From assembly GCF_009746625.1 (NCBI RefSeq), contig NZ_VWXL01000019.1, positions 20,201 through 84,200 of the forward strand: 64,000 nucleotides of DNA, written 5' to 3'. The position numbers and the translations under genes were made by a program. This stretch comes from Caproicibacter fermentans (GTDB lineage Bacteria; Bacillota; Clostridia; Oscillospirales; Acutalibacteraceae). How positions within the stretch are numbered: position 1 is the first letter of the stretch; every line of letters begins with the position of its first letter. The notes under the pieces were generated by a model. That model ran no database searches. It was not told the DNA's origin and saw nothing but the letters and a program-made list of their open reading frames with translations. This document shows positions 50,648 through 59,640 of the stretch, piece after piece.

Positions 50648-52670
50648 CAGGCTGCGAGTAGAAATAAACACAGCAAACGGCATTTTTGGAATTGACAAAA
50701 CTTTTTACAGTGGATTGAATTTTATAGCAAGTCTTGAAAACACTTGTGGCAAAAGCTCTATTCTTGCAGCCATCTACTATTGCCTTGGCCTTGAACAAAT
50801 TCTAGGAGGTGTTGGCGGAATAGGGAGCAAAGTACTAACGTCGGCTTTCAAAAGCACTATTGATGATAATGGAAAATCGTGGAATGTCACTGAATCGGGA
50901 GCTTACCTCGAAATTACAAATGGCAACGAGGTAGTAACTATTTATAGGAATATAAAGGCTGAAAATAAAGACAATCGTTTGGTAACAGTTTATTATGGCA
51001 CCTACGATGAAATTGGTGATTCTAAAACTCAATCAGCAGATTATTATGTTAATATCCAATATGCAGCAACTGGCCAAAAAGGATTTCATACATTTTTGGA
51101 AAACTTCCTCCATCTAGAACTTCCACTTGTTCGATCTTCGGACGGTAATGAGCGTAAACTATACCTGCAAATTATTTTCGCATCCATGTTTATTGAACAA
51201 AAACATGGATGGTCAGATATTCTGTCAGGTATGCCAATATTTGGTATACGCGAATCCAAGAAACGAGTCATAGAGTTTATTCTCGGGCTTGATACACTTA
51301 AAAACGAGAAAGAACGGGATAGGTTAAATGCGGTTAAGTCACAAATTGAATACGAATGGAAACAACTGGTCTCTCAAATACAACGGACAGTATACGCTGA
51401 AACCTGCAATATTCTGAATCTTCCTATGTGTCCCAGAGTCCTGACAGAAAAAGATTGTTCACGAATAACTATTACTACAAACAGCACAAACGAAATTTCC
51501 GAAGAAATTGACCAACTCCAAAAAGAATATGCTGGATTACGCCAACTAAAGCCTAAGGTCCTTGATAACTTTGAAGCACTTAATAAAGAACTCTCAGCGA
51601 CGGAAATGGTTATCCCCGAAATTGAGGCGGATGTGCATACCATTGCGAAAAGGCTTGCTAGTGTAAGCCAAGCTGTTGTAAGGTTGAAATCTGATTTGGA
51701 AATCGTAAACTCGGACATACGCAATAATGAAGATGCTGCGCGGTTGCAAAAATTCGGTTCTGAAGCCACTGATGGTGAATTGTTTGTAGACATCTGCCCC
51801 ACTTGTAAACAGCATATTCAAGACAATTTGTTGTTGCCAGGCGCAGAAGCCGGTTTTATGGGTATTGAAGAAAACATCCGTCATCTCAAAGAGCAGAGGA
51901 AGATGCTTGAGTTTTCTCTGAATAGTCGTAAGAATACTTATGATGGACTTCAGCGTAACAAACAGCAACTTGAATCTAGACTTCAAACTCTTCGACGTTT
52001 AGCACAAACACTTCGCTCTGATCTTAACACTACAACAGATTCAGAAGCTTCGGAAACTATCATGCTAAAAAGAATAGAAAAATCTAGTCGCATTGAGCAT
52101 CTGCAAAAATTGCAAAGTGTTGTTGCCTCCATGATTGGACAGCTTCAAGGGCTTTCAAAGCAATGGAACATTTATCTCGATCAAAAGGCGAAATTACCAA
52201 GCCATGCTATTTCTGATTCGGACAACGAAAAGATTGAACTACTAAAGACACGCTTTAATAATAACTTGAAACGTTACCATTACAGTAGTCTATCAAGTTT
52301 TAATGGCATTGATATTTCAAGAGAATCGCTACTGCCAACCATCGACGGTTTTGATATGAAGTTTGACTCATCAGCAAGTGATGGTATTAGAGTGATATGG
52401 GCGTTTACTATGGCACTTTTGCAAGTGTCCATTGAAAAGAACGGAAATCATCCTTGCTTAGTTATTTTTGACGAACCTGCACAGCAAAGCATTGTACCTG
52501 ATGATATGGAAAGCTTCATAAAATCTGCTGCTGAGCTAGGAAAATCATGTCAAATTATAACGGCTATTACACTCAATAGCCAAGAACTGATTGGGATTAT
52601 TAATGGACTTAATAATGATTCATACCATAAGATTAATATTTCAGGAAAAGCATTCAAATTGCTTAGTTAA
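50634..52670 (+). CDS. Rad50/SbcC-like ABC ATPase of the three-component system
   Basis: The 678-residue SMC-like ATPase has Walker A in ASLENTCGKSSILAAIYYCL (about 34-42), two coiled-coil arms and a hook motif CPTCKQHI near residue 388. The signature region SSASDGIRVIWAFTMALLQ lies near 577, and Walker B is CLVIFDEPAQQS (near 607). GTG at 50634, 7 bases after GGAGGG, is preferred to the longer frame from 50601. It probably senses a DNA structure or phage event and licenses the nuclease-like effector. The Cys in the P-loop (ENTCGKS) is unusual. Confidence 0.87.
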   Translation: MLKINRLRVEINTANGIFGIDKTFYSGLNFIASLENTCGKSSILAAIYYCLGLEQILGGVGGIGSKVLTSAFKSTIDDNGKSWNVTESGAYLEITNGNEVVTIYRNIKAENKDNRLVTVYYGTYDEIGDSKTQSADYYVNIQYAATGQKGFHTFLENFLHLELPLVRSSDGNERKLYLQIIFASMFIEQKHGWSDILSGMPIFGIRESKKRVIEFILGLDTLKNEKERDRLNAVKSQIEYEWKQLVSQIQRTVYAETCNILNLPMCPRVLTEKDCSRITITTNSTNEISEEIDQLQKEYAGLRQLKPKVLDNFEALNKELSATEMVIPEIEADVHTIAKRLASVSQAVVRLKSDLEIVNSDIRNNEDAARLQKFGSEATDGELFVDICPTCKQHIQDNLLLPGAEAGFMGIEENIRHLKEQRKMLEFSLNSRKNTYDGLQRNKQQLESRLQTLRRLAQTLRSDLNTTTDSEASETIMLKRIEKSSRIEHLQKLQSVVASMIGQLQGLSKQWNIYLDQKAKLPSHAISDSDNEKIELLKTRFNNNLKRYHYSSLSSFNGIDISRESLLPTIDGFDMKFDSSASDGIRVIWAFTMALLQVSIEKNGNHPCLVIFDEPAQQSIVPDDMESFIKSAAELGKSCQIITAITLNSQELIGIINGLNNDSYHKINISGKAFKLLS

Positions 52671-52910
52671 TAAATGACATTAAAGTCTAGCACGAGGAAC
52701 GAGATTAAGAGAGTACACGACGTAAATACGGACAAGAAGTACTTAGGTAGCAAGGATAACCGCCATTGATGCCTACAATTTTATTCTCACAAGAAGCAAA
52801 TGAACCCTACGCCGTAATTATTGGAAATGCTAATGAATCAAAGACCATATACGAATAATCCAACGAGTGAACGATTACGAAAATGTTTATAAGATTGGTC
52901 GTGATCATAT

Positions 52911-53696
52911 ATGAAAATTATATTAAGTCGCAAAGGGTTTGACTCTGCTAATGGGGGTTGTGCAAGCCCAATTTTAGAAGATGGTACATTACTTTCAATG
53001 CCAATTCCAGTAGATGCTGAATCACCTTGTAAATACGAAGATCTTTATTACAATGGAGTGAGTTATTTAAGTTTATTAAGTCAAATTAAACACAATTTCA
53101 CTGATAGATATTGTCATTTAGATCCTGATATTCGAAAGGATTGTATGAAGCGTTCTTCAAATTGGCAACCTTTATTTGGGCAATGTGGAGCTGCACAGAC
53201 TCATTTACGAAATAATAATGTTGGAAGCGGAGATATTTTTTTATTCTTTGGACTATTCAGAAGAACAATAAAGCATAGTGATGGTACTTTGCATTTTACT
53301 GGACCCAATATGCAAATTATATTTGGTTACTTTCAAATAGGTGATGTTATCGAAGGCGAAAAAATAAAACAGTACCATTGGCATCCTCATTCGCGTCCAG
53401 CCTATTATAAAAAAGTAAATAATTGCTTATATGTGCCATCTAACACCTTGATTTTTAATCAATCACTGCCTGGATGTGGAATATTATCTTATGATAATAA
53501 AAGGGTCTTGACAAAACCGCAATATGCAGAAACAAGATGGAATTTACCTGAGTTTTTCAAAGAAGTTTCTATTACATATCACAATAAAGAAAGTTTCCAT
53601 GCTAATTATTTTCAGTCAGTAAGCAGAGGTCAAGAATTTATTGTAAGCGAAGACATCCGTGTAACACAATGGGCGAAAAATATTATATGTGATTAG
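52911..53696 (+). CDS. Nmad3-like nucleotide-modification-associated protein
   Basis: The 261-residue protein starts MKIILSRKGFDSANGGCASP and has HLDPDIR, GQCGAAQTHLRNNNVGSGDIFLFFGLFR and YHWHPHSR. These are the conserved blocks of the Nmad3 domain, proposed in comparative genomics to act in DNA base modification. The GGCASP and HxD motifs suggest catalysis. The gene stands 240 bases after the ATPase gene on the same strand with no clear promoter between them. No DNA methylase or base-synthesis partner is visible nearby. Confidence 0.8.
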   Translation: MKIILSRKGFDSANGGCASPILEDGTLLSMPIPVDAESPCKYEDLYYNGVSYLSLLSQIKHNFTDRYCHLDPDIRKDCMKRSSNWQPLFGQCGAAQTHLRNNNVGSGDIFLFFGLFRRTIKHSDGTLHFTGPNMQIIFGYFQIGDVIEGEKIKQYHWHPHSRPAYYKKVNNCLYVPSNTLIFNQSLPGCGILSYDNKRVLTKPQYAETRWNLPEFFKEVSITYHNKESFHANYFQSVSRGQEFIVSEDIRVTQWAKNIICD

Positions 53697-53705
53697 GCTC
53701 TTTAC

Positions 53706-53933
53706 TTGAATTGGAGCATATTAGATTCGAATATTGGAGGAAACAATCTCGCTTCTTTGGAAAAGGTCTCGGCACTGCCAGTAAAGCGCGTGTTCCCGGC
53801 ACATCACACCTTGGACATTCAGCCTGAAATTCTGACCCGGATGCGCGACGCTTTCCGGCAGTTCCAAGCCGAAGGAAAACTACATCACAGCAGCGGGACA
53901 TTTGCTTACGGCGATTGGGCCGTATGTCTGTAA
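53706..53933 (+). pseudogene. C-terminal remnant of an MBL-fold hydrolase
   Basis: The last about 70 residues of a metallo-beta-lactamase-fold protein remain (SALPVKRVFPAHHTLDIQPE ... SGTFAYGDWAVCL). The N-terminal half with the HxHxDH zinc motif is gone; the Nmad3-like gene abuts it. Composition is GC-richer than the cargo, so it is likely a relic of older DNA at the cargo border. Confidence 0.75.
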
Positions 53934-53960
53934 AATAAAAGAGGTTTGAATGGATTTAAG

Positions 53961-53983
53961 CTTCGCATAAGCGGAATACTGAG
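53961..53983 (+). repeat. Direct repeat CTTCGCATAAGCGGAATA, copy 1
   Basis: A 23-base unit (CTTCGCATAAGCGGAATA then CTGAG) recurs at 55070-55092 with one change. A partial copy AACTTCGCATAATG lies at 54003-54016. The two full copies flank the DUF1835-type gene. Confidence 0.75.
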
Positions 53984-54072
53984 TCGTCTTTACCCTATCC
54001 TGAACTTCGCATAATGTTTTGATGCGTTTTGAGAGTGGTTCGATTAAAATCGAGATTTGGAGAATCGTTATT

Positions 54073-55035
54073 ATGATTGAAATCGTATTTAGCGACAGTG
54101 CATGTGGAAGTCTTAAAGCGGCACAGCATTTTGGGGAAGGAAAATATCAATGTGGTGGTATTGGCGTTATAGTTACCCACAGAGATGGAAGCACACCAAC
54201 CCGTAAAGAGTTGAAAGCCGCTCAAAAGGAAGCAGAGAAAAGGGCTCGTATCGCCTGGGAAAATGCTACCCCATTGGGTGGGAATGCAGCAGATATCTAT
54301 GGATTTAATTTGGCGCAAAGCATTGGTGATATTTCGGAAAATCAACCCGGTATAAAACGGAAGCAAACCTTGGAACGCTTATACAGAACTTTTCCGGATG
54401 ACATCGGACGTCAGGCAGTCCGGAAAATCTTTGAAAAGGTAAATGAAAATCTGAAAACAGTTCAGGAACGCTCAACAATAGGGGAATCCATCCGGATCTG
54501 GTACAGTAATCAGCCCGACGAAATATGTGGACTCTATTGGTTCTTGAAACAGCTAAATCAGTGGAAAGTGTATGGACCCGTTTCTGTTATCAAACTTCCG
54601 GAATGGGAGATTGACGAGAATAATAATATTGTACAGAAAAGCAGTTGGGGTGAAGTGGCTCCCGAAGAATGGCATCGGTACGTTTCTCTGCAAAAGCCTA
54701 TATCGCCGCTATTGATACAGAACTGCGCAGCTTATTGGAAGGAACTTCAGGGAGAGAACGCCCCTTTGCGGGCTTTATTGAATGGGAAGTTGGTCAGTGC
54801 AGCAGAAACACTTTATGATGACTATATTCTACGTGAAATTGCAGCAGAAAGCGACGAATTTCAGGAAGCAATGGTTGTTGGGCGGATCATTGGAAAATAT
54901 CGACTTGGCATTGGTGATTCCTGGATCGCTTTTCGTATAGAAGAGATGATCAAGGAAGGAAAGCTTGAGGCTATATCTGCCGTTCCCGAAGATATGCCAT
55001 TCTATCATCGGATGCTAAAGAAATGCACACGTTGA
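54073..55035 (+). CDS. DUF1835/DUF3658-type protein
   Basis: The 320-residue protein begins IEIVFSDSACGSLKAAQ, typical of DUF1835. It ends with a DUF3658-like region (DSWIAFRIEEMIKEGKLEAI, FYHRMLKK). These two-domain proteins are common in Firmicutes and have no known function. The ATG at 54073 begins the conserved part; the longer frame from 54019 starts within the repeat region. The gene is enclosed by two 23-bp direct repeats, which suggests that it moved as a unit. Confidence 0.75.
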   Translation: MIEIVFSDSACGSLKAAQHFGEGKYQCGGIGVIVTHRDGSTPTRKELKAAQKEAEKRARIAWENATPLGGNAADIYGFNLAQSIGDISENQPGIKRKQTLERLYRTFPDDIGRQAVRKIFEKVNENLKTVQERSTIGESIRIWYSNQPDEICGLYWFLKQLNQWKVYGPVSVIKLPEWEIDENNNIVQKSSWGEVAPEEWHRYVSLQKPISPLLIQNCAAYWKELQGENAPLRALLNGKLVSAAETLYDDYILREIAAESDEFQEAMVVGRIIGKYRLGIGDSWIAFRIEEMIKEGKLEAISAVPEDMPFYHRMLKKCTR

Positions 55036-55069
55036 TTAGAATACCATGTTCTCTCCCCTTTACTTTGAA

Positions 55070-55092
55070 CTTCGCATAAGCGGAATAATGAG
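55070..55092 (+). repeat. Direct repeat CTTCGCATAAGCGGAATA, copy 2
   Basis: CTTCGCATAAGCGGAATA followed by ATGAG, 22 of 23 bases identical to 53961-53983. It is preceded by GAA, as in the partial copy at 54003. Confidence 0.75.
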
Positions 55093-55178
55093 CAGCCTGA
55101 ACAAACTCAGATTGTTTGTAAGATATGACAGAATGGCGAAAAATGCGATTGTGAAAGCCAAGAAAGGAGAATCAAGAA

Positions 55179-56048
55179 ATGTCTAAGAAGGCTTCAAAAT
55201 TTCAAGAAAAATATATGGCTATGATTTATCGAGGTAAGGAAATATTTAAACCGCTTAACACCGGTGTGATTGATGAACACGTGAAGTGCGTCAGAGAGTT
55301 TATCGCCAACATCTTCTTCTATACGAAGAATGGACAGACGATCATGATTGATGCCGGATATAATTATGAACGGCTGAAAGAGAAGATGGAGTGGCTGGAT
55401 CTGGATTCGGCGAATATTAAAGATATTCTGGTGACCCATCAGGACACCGATCACATTGGCGCGATCGAAGCTGACAGTAATCAGTTGTTTAAGGATGCAA
55501 CGATCTATATCGGAGAAATCGAAAATAAATATTTGACCGGTGAAGTACGCCGCAAAGTGATTTTCCACTTGTATAAGCTTCCGCAGGTAACAATTAATAA
55601 TAGGAAGATTCTTCTTAAGGACGGACAGGTTTTCACCATCGGAGATATTAAGGTAGAAGCTTTTCTGGTCCCGGGACATACATGGGGTCATATGGTTTAT
55701 CTTATCGATGATACATATCTTTTTTCCGGCGATACCATCTGGTTCGGTGCAGACGGAGGATATAGCTTTATTAATGCTCTTGCTGAGGATATTGAATTGG
55801 AGAAGAGATCTCTGGCGATGCTTGAGAAAAAGTTGAGGGAAAGGCATTTGAACCCGATCATCATCACGGGACACACCGGATATTCGGATGATATCAATTT
55901 TTCTTTTGCCCATCGTGATGAGGTATGCAACAGTATGAAAAAACAGAAGCCACATGATCCGGATGCACCATATGATGGCTATGATGAGAGTGATGATACG
56001 GAAGAGAAGACAAGGACGATCCAATTAAAAAAAGCCAATCGCGTATAG
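55179..56048 (+). CDS. MBL-fold metallohydrolase
   Basis: The 289-residue protein has the zinc-binding motif VTHQDTDHIGAIE (HxxDxDH, where the first His-x-His is His-x-Asp), VPGHTWGHMVYLIDD, LFSGDTIWFGADGG and the late His in IITGHTGYSDD. It belongs to the large glyoxalase II-like MBL group; the substrate is unknown. AAAGGAG precedes the ATG. The C-terminus is acidic then basic (DESDDTEEKTRTIQLKKANR). About 590 bases follow before agrA and hold a hairpin and scraps of frames without starts. Confidence 0.87.
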   Translation: MSKKASKFQEKYMAMIYRGKEIFKPLNTGVIDEHVKCVREFIANIFFYTKNGQTIMIDAGYNYERLKEKMEWLDLDSANIKDILVTHQDTDHIGAIEADSNQLFKDATIYIGEIENKYLTGEVRRKVIFHLYKLPQVTINNRKILLKDGQVFTIGDIKVEAFLVPGHTWGHMVYLIDDTYLFSGDTIWFGADGGYSFINALAEDIELEKRSLAMLEKKLRERHLNPIIITGHTGYSDDINFSFAHRDEVCNSMKKQKPHDPDAPYDGYDESDDTEEKTRTIQLKKANRV

Positions 56049-56383
56049 ATTTGAAAGGAAAGAGTCTATATGGACGAAGAGGATTTATCCTAATGAATAT
56101 AGGGTGGCTGTCCTTAACTAGCTCAAAAACAGATACAGCAACGATAAAGCAGCAGCCGAGGCAAACAGCCACGATACTGAAAAAATTCGCCTGAGAAAGT
56201 TGGAGTATGAACAGGTTATGAGCCGTAATGGGCAACCTGAATATGAATTGCCATTATGTTGGCACTTCGAAAAATTAATGTGACAGTTAAGTTTCCAGTC
56301 TGTTTTTTAGTCAGCATAGCTTGTTTAGATGCTACATATAAGCGGAATCGAATATCTGTAATCTCAATTTTCATTTATACTAT

Positions 56384-56430
56384 ATAAGCACAAACATTCG
56401 CCATATATCGGTGGAGTTTGTGCTTATTTC
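56384..56430 (+). terminator. Hairpin between the MBL gene and agrA
   Basis: ATAAGCACAAAC (56384-56395) and GTTTGTGCTTAT (56416-56427) are exact complements around a 20-base loop, followed by TTC. It may end a transcript from upstream; the rest of 56049-56643 shows no gene. Confidence 0.5.
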
Positions 56431-56643
56431 AAAGTCTTTCTTACTTTTATTAAGATTTGGTTTATTATGCCTCGGATAGATTGGTGCGGTCAATTATTAA
56501 GCGATTTGCGGCAAATTGGGCTTGAGAAAGCCATTATGTTGCGACAATAGTCTTATTCATTTTTGGGCGATATGACCGGTGATGGATTTATTTTCGACCG
56601 GCGTTGTAGGTCACCACTATGCTTAGCAGGAGGGACACATCGT

Positions 56644-57372
56644 ATGCTTGAAATAGCTGTCTGTGATGATGATAAAAATGAAATTGACCTCCTTAAAGCC
56701 ATGATTTATCAGCATTGTCATGAGATTTGTATGCAAGTTATAATATCTACATATCAAGATGGACATGATCTGATTAATAGTACAAAAAAATTTCATGCTA
56801 TTTTTCTTGACATACAGATGGACACAATGAATGGGATCGAAACAGCTAAAGTACTTAGAAAAACAGATAAACAGGTTAAGATTATATTTGTAACGAATTA
56901 TAATAATTATCAGTGTGAAGCATTTTCAGTTAGAGCTTTTGGATATGTAATTAAACCAGTTTCATTTAAGCAAGTCTCTGAACAACTAAATGATGTGATT
57001 GAATACTCAACAAAAGGGACAGATAAGACAATATTTACTTTTAGTACAGACAAAGGGTTTCGAACCTGTGAAGCCGATAAAATATTTTACTTTGAATCTG
57101 CAAATCATAAAATTAGGATGGTTTATGATAATGATATCTTTATCTTAACGGATAGTATCATAAATGTTTATAATAAACTAAAACCATATGGATTTTCAAT
57201 GCCACATAAAAGTTTTGTAATTAATCTATTACACATCTCAAAAATACAGGGTTATGATGTTTTGATGACGAACGGCTCAATCATACCAATGTCTCAAAAA
57301 AGAGCCGTTGAGTTCAAATCGGAATTTCATTCGTATTTAAAGCTCAATTTTAATTTGATTCAAAAGCGGTGA
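56644..57372 (+). CDS. agrA: AgrA-like LytTR response regulator
   Basis: The 242-residue protein has a receiver domain (EIAVCDDDKNEI, phospho-Asp 56 in FLDIQMD, Lys in GYVIKPVSF) and a LytTR DNA-binding domain (ADKIFYFESANHKIRMVYDN ... SMPHKSFVINLLHISKIQGY). AGGAGG lies before the ATG at 56644; the longer frame from 56563 lacks a start signal. It is the first gene of an agrA-agrC-agrD-agrB locus and should activate the agrDB promoter after phosphorylation. Confidence 0.92.
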   Translation: MLEIAVCDDDKNEIDLLKAMIYQHCHEICMQVIISTYQDGHDLINSTKKFHAIFLDIQMDTMNGIETAKVLRKTDKQVKIIFVTNYNNYQCEAFSVRAFGYVIKPVSFKQVSEQLNDVIEYSTKGTDKTIFTFSTDKGFRTCEADKIFYFESANHKIRMVYDNDIFILTDSIINVYNKLKPYGFSMPHKSFVINLLHISKIQGYDVLMTNGSIIPMSQKRAVEFKSEFHSYLKLNFNLIQKR

Positions 57373-57378
57373 TTTGAA

Positions 57379-58689
57379 ATGTTATCTTTTTTTCTAAATG
57401 CTGTTCCATACTGTTTATCTTGTAGCGTAGGAACATTCATTGTTTTCGACTTCATGAAGAGCATGTATAGTAAAAAATATAATAAGTTTATCTACATAAT
57501 TGCTAAGATCGTATTTGGAATTTTATGGTTTTTGATTTGTTTGTTTAAATACCCCATCCTAAATTTTGTATTTCTTTTATTGTTTTCAATAATTATTGGT
57601 TTTTCACTTTACAATAATAATAATCTTAAAAAAGTGTTGCAGATCACTCTATTGATTTTGCTTTATGCTGGTTTGGATGCCTTGATCTCTATTATTATCT
57701 CTCTCATTACAGGGAGCTCTATTCCATTGTATGACAAAGATCCCATTTTACTATTTTTGGATGTATTTCTGCTTCAAATTATAATGCTTTTATTTTATAA
57801 ATTTATAGTAATCTTATTAAAAAAACAAGAAAACTATTTTGTATACATGAGGCAATTTGCAATTCTGGTATTATTTTTGATTATTAATGTAGTCGTCATT
57901 TATTTTTTAACCCTTATGGCGGCCAATAGTGAGCTGGATCAAAAAAGTATTCATTATATTATGATGTTGATGACTTTGCTATCATCTATTTTAAACTTGA
58001 GTGTAATTTATTTTTTTGAGTTTATATCAAAATCCACTTTACTTCAAAAAAGAATAGAACTAATGCAGCAAAAAGTTGATATGCAATATAATTATTATCA
58101 GCAACTCGAAATCGAATATAACAAATCTCAAAAAATAATGCATGATGTAAAGAATCATATAGAAATAATTAACCAACTTTACCAGTCTAAACATTTCGAT
58201 AAGGGCTTAGAATATACGTCGAAATTAAATAGTATTATAGATGAATTGGGTTTAAAGTTCAATTGTAATAACAAAATTCTAAATATAATCGTTAATGAAA
58301 ATATAAAAAAATGTGAATTGAATGAGATTAAATTTTCATATTCTGTCGAGAACTTAGACCTATCTTTTATTGATGATATGGATATAACTGCTATTTTTGC
58401 CAATTTATTTGACAATGCTGTTGAAGCTTGCCAAAAGGTCAATGAAAATGATCGTAAAATAGAACTTCGTCTTTATAAATTTAACAACATGCTTATAGTC
58501 AATTTGTTAAACTCCTATGCCGATCCTATAATAAAACGGAATGAGAGATTTCTGTCTAATAAAATGGGTCACAAAGCAATAGGACTATCTAATGTTAAGC
58601 AAGCTATAGATAAATATGATGGAGATATAAATATTGATATTGATCAAAATAAATTCTCTGTAAGCATAATGTTTCCCATACAAAATTAA
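57379..58689 (+). CDS. agrC: AgrC-like sensor histidine kinase
   Basis: The 436-residue protein has about six membrane segments in the first 215 residues (peptide sensor) and a coiled coil. The cytoplasmic GHKL part contains the phospho-His in KIMHDVKNHIEIINQLY, the N-box ANLFDNAVEAC and a G-box GLSNVKQAIDKYDG. Its position 6 bases after agrA and before agrD makes it the receptor for the AgrD-derived cyclic peptide. Confidence 0.92.
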   Translation: MLSFFLNAVPYCLSCSVGTFIVFDFMKSMYSKKYNKFIYIIAKIVFGILWFLICLFKYPILNFVFLLLFSIIIGFSLYNNNNLKKVLQITLLILLYAGLDALISIIISLITGSSIPLYDKDPILLFLDVFLLQIIMLLFYKFIVILLKKQENYFVYMRQFAILVLFLIINVVVIYFLTLMAANSELDQKSIHYIMMLMTLLSSILNLSVIYFFEFISKSTLLQKRIELMQQKVDMQYNYYQQLEIEYNKSQKIMHDVKNHIEIINQLYQSKHFDKGLEYTSKLNSIIDELGLKFNCNNKILNIIVNENIKKCELNEIKFSYSVENLDLSFIDDMDITAIFANLFDNAVEACQKVNENDRKIELRLYKFNNMLIVNLLNSYADPIIKRNERFLSNKMGHKAIGLSNVKQAIDKYDGDINIDIDQNKFSVSIMFPIQN

Positions 58690-58754
58690 AATGATTCTAG
58701 AATTATATTGCTGATTTGTAAATAAACATGTATTTGGGGAGAGAAATCTGTAAG

Positions 58755-58783
58755 TTGCGTCAAAGATATTGATTTTTTATAAT
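58755..58783 (+). promoter_or_regulatory. Likely promoter of agrDB
   Basis: TTGCGT (58755-58760), 17 bases, TATAAT (58778-58783), 45 bases before agrD. AT-rich sequence before it (58690-58750) is the expected place for LytTR sites, but I see no clear repeat pair. Confidence 0.5.
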
Positions 58784-58828
58784 GTCGAAATATAATAGAA
58801 AATATCAATTTATGAGAGGTGTTTTAAA

Positions 58829-58984
58829 ATGAAAGGTCAAAAAGTCAACGCCAAAACAAAAATCCTGGAAGTTGTAGCTAAACTTGCATACAGTGAGGCA
58901 AGCAAGTCCGCGAATACCTCTTGTCCACTCTTTGCATATCAGGCGAAACTTCCAACAAGGGTGCAGAAACTCAGGAAATTCTAA
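58829..58984 (+). CDS. agrD: AgrD cyclic autoinducer peptide precursor
   Basis: The 51-residue peptide has an amphipathic basic leader (KTKILEVVAKLAYSEASKSA), a core ANTSCPLFAYQAKLP and a basic tail. Cys 32 followed by four or five mostly hydrophobic residues (PLFAY) suits a thiolactone ring. The Lys-Leu-Pro after it corresponds to the conserved Pro of AgrD tails. Its stop overlaps the agrB ATG (TAATG). The predicted signal is a short Cys-containing ring such as CPLFAY with a few leading residues. The tail is basic rather than acidic, which is unusual. Confidence 0.82.
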   Translation: MKGQKVNAKTKILEVVAKLAYSEASKSANTSCPLFAYQAKLPTRVQKLRKF

Positions 58985-59607
58985 TGCTGAAAAAGGTATC
59001 AAATTGGGTGGTTAAGGTATTACTTAAGGGCGGTCTTTTATCTCCGGAAGATTATGAAATATATCTTTATGGAGTGGAGACCGCTCTTCTCCAGAGTATT
59101 CATATCCTAACAATGCTGGTTGTTGGATTTTGTTTAGATGCCAAACTTGAAACATTGACGTTTATTGTATTCTATTCGATAATAAGGATTTATGCCGGAG
59201 GGTTTCACGCAACAACAAAACTTTGTTGCTACTTCATATCTTGGATCATGATCAGCTCTGCAATCCTTATCGTTAAACTTCTTCCGATCTCTATTATGCC
59301 GACATTTTCTATTGGAATTTATTCTTTATCGCTAATCATTGTCTTTGTACTATCACCAGTTGGCAATAAAAATAAGCCTTTAGATTTATTGGAAATACAT
59401 CATTATAAGACTATAGTAAGAAAATTATTACTTGCTGAATTATTCATCTCAGTATTTGTGTACTTTGCATCTGTTAGAATTTTTTGTGTTATAAGCATCA
59501 GTCTGGCTTTTGTTGCTTTAATGCTGATATTGGGTACTGTGCAAAACTCAAAATCACATAAACCCTCAGTTTCAATTACATTCTTTCATAATAAGCCAGC
59601 AGACTAA
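58984..59607 (+). CDS. agrB: AgrB-like membrane peptidase
   Basis: The 207-residue AgrB-family protein has five or six membrane segments. The catalytic pair lies in RIYAGGFHATTKLCC (His, then Cys), a hallmark of the cysteine peptidase that trims AgrD and closes the thiolactone. The ATG overlaps the agrD stop; the longer frame from 58921 runs through agrD in another frame and is rejected. Confidence 0.92.
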   Translation: MLKKVSNWVVKVLLKGGLLSPEDYEIYLYGVETALLQSIHILTMLVVGFCLDAKLETLTFIVFYSIIRIYAGGFHATTKLCCYFISWIMISSAILIVKLLPISIMPTFSIGIYSLSLIIVFVLSPVGNKNKPLDLLEIHHYKTIVRKLLLAELFISVFVYFASVRIFCVISISLAFVALMLILGTVQNSKSHKPSVSITFFHNKPAD

Positions 59608-59640
59608 TCTACCGGCATCTTATAAAGTGAGGGGATCATA

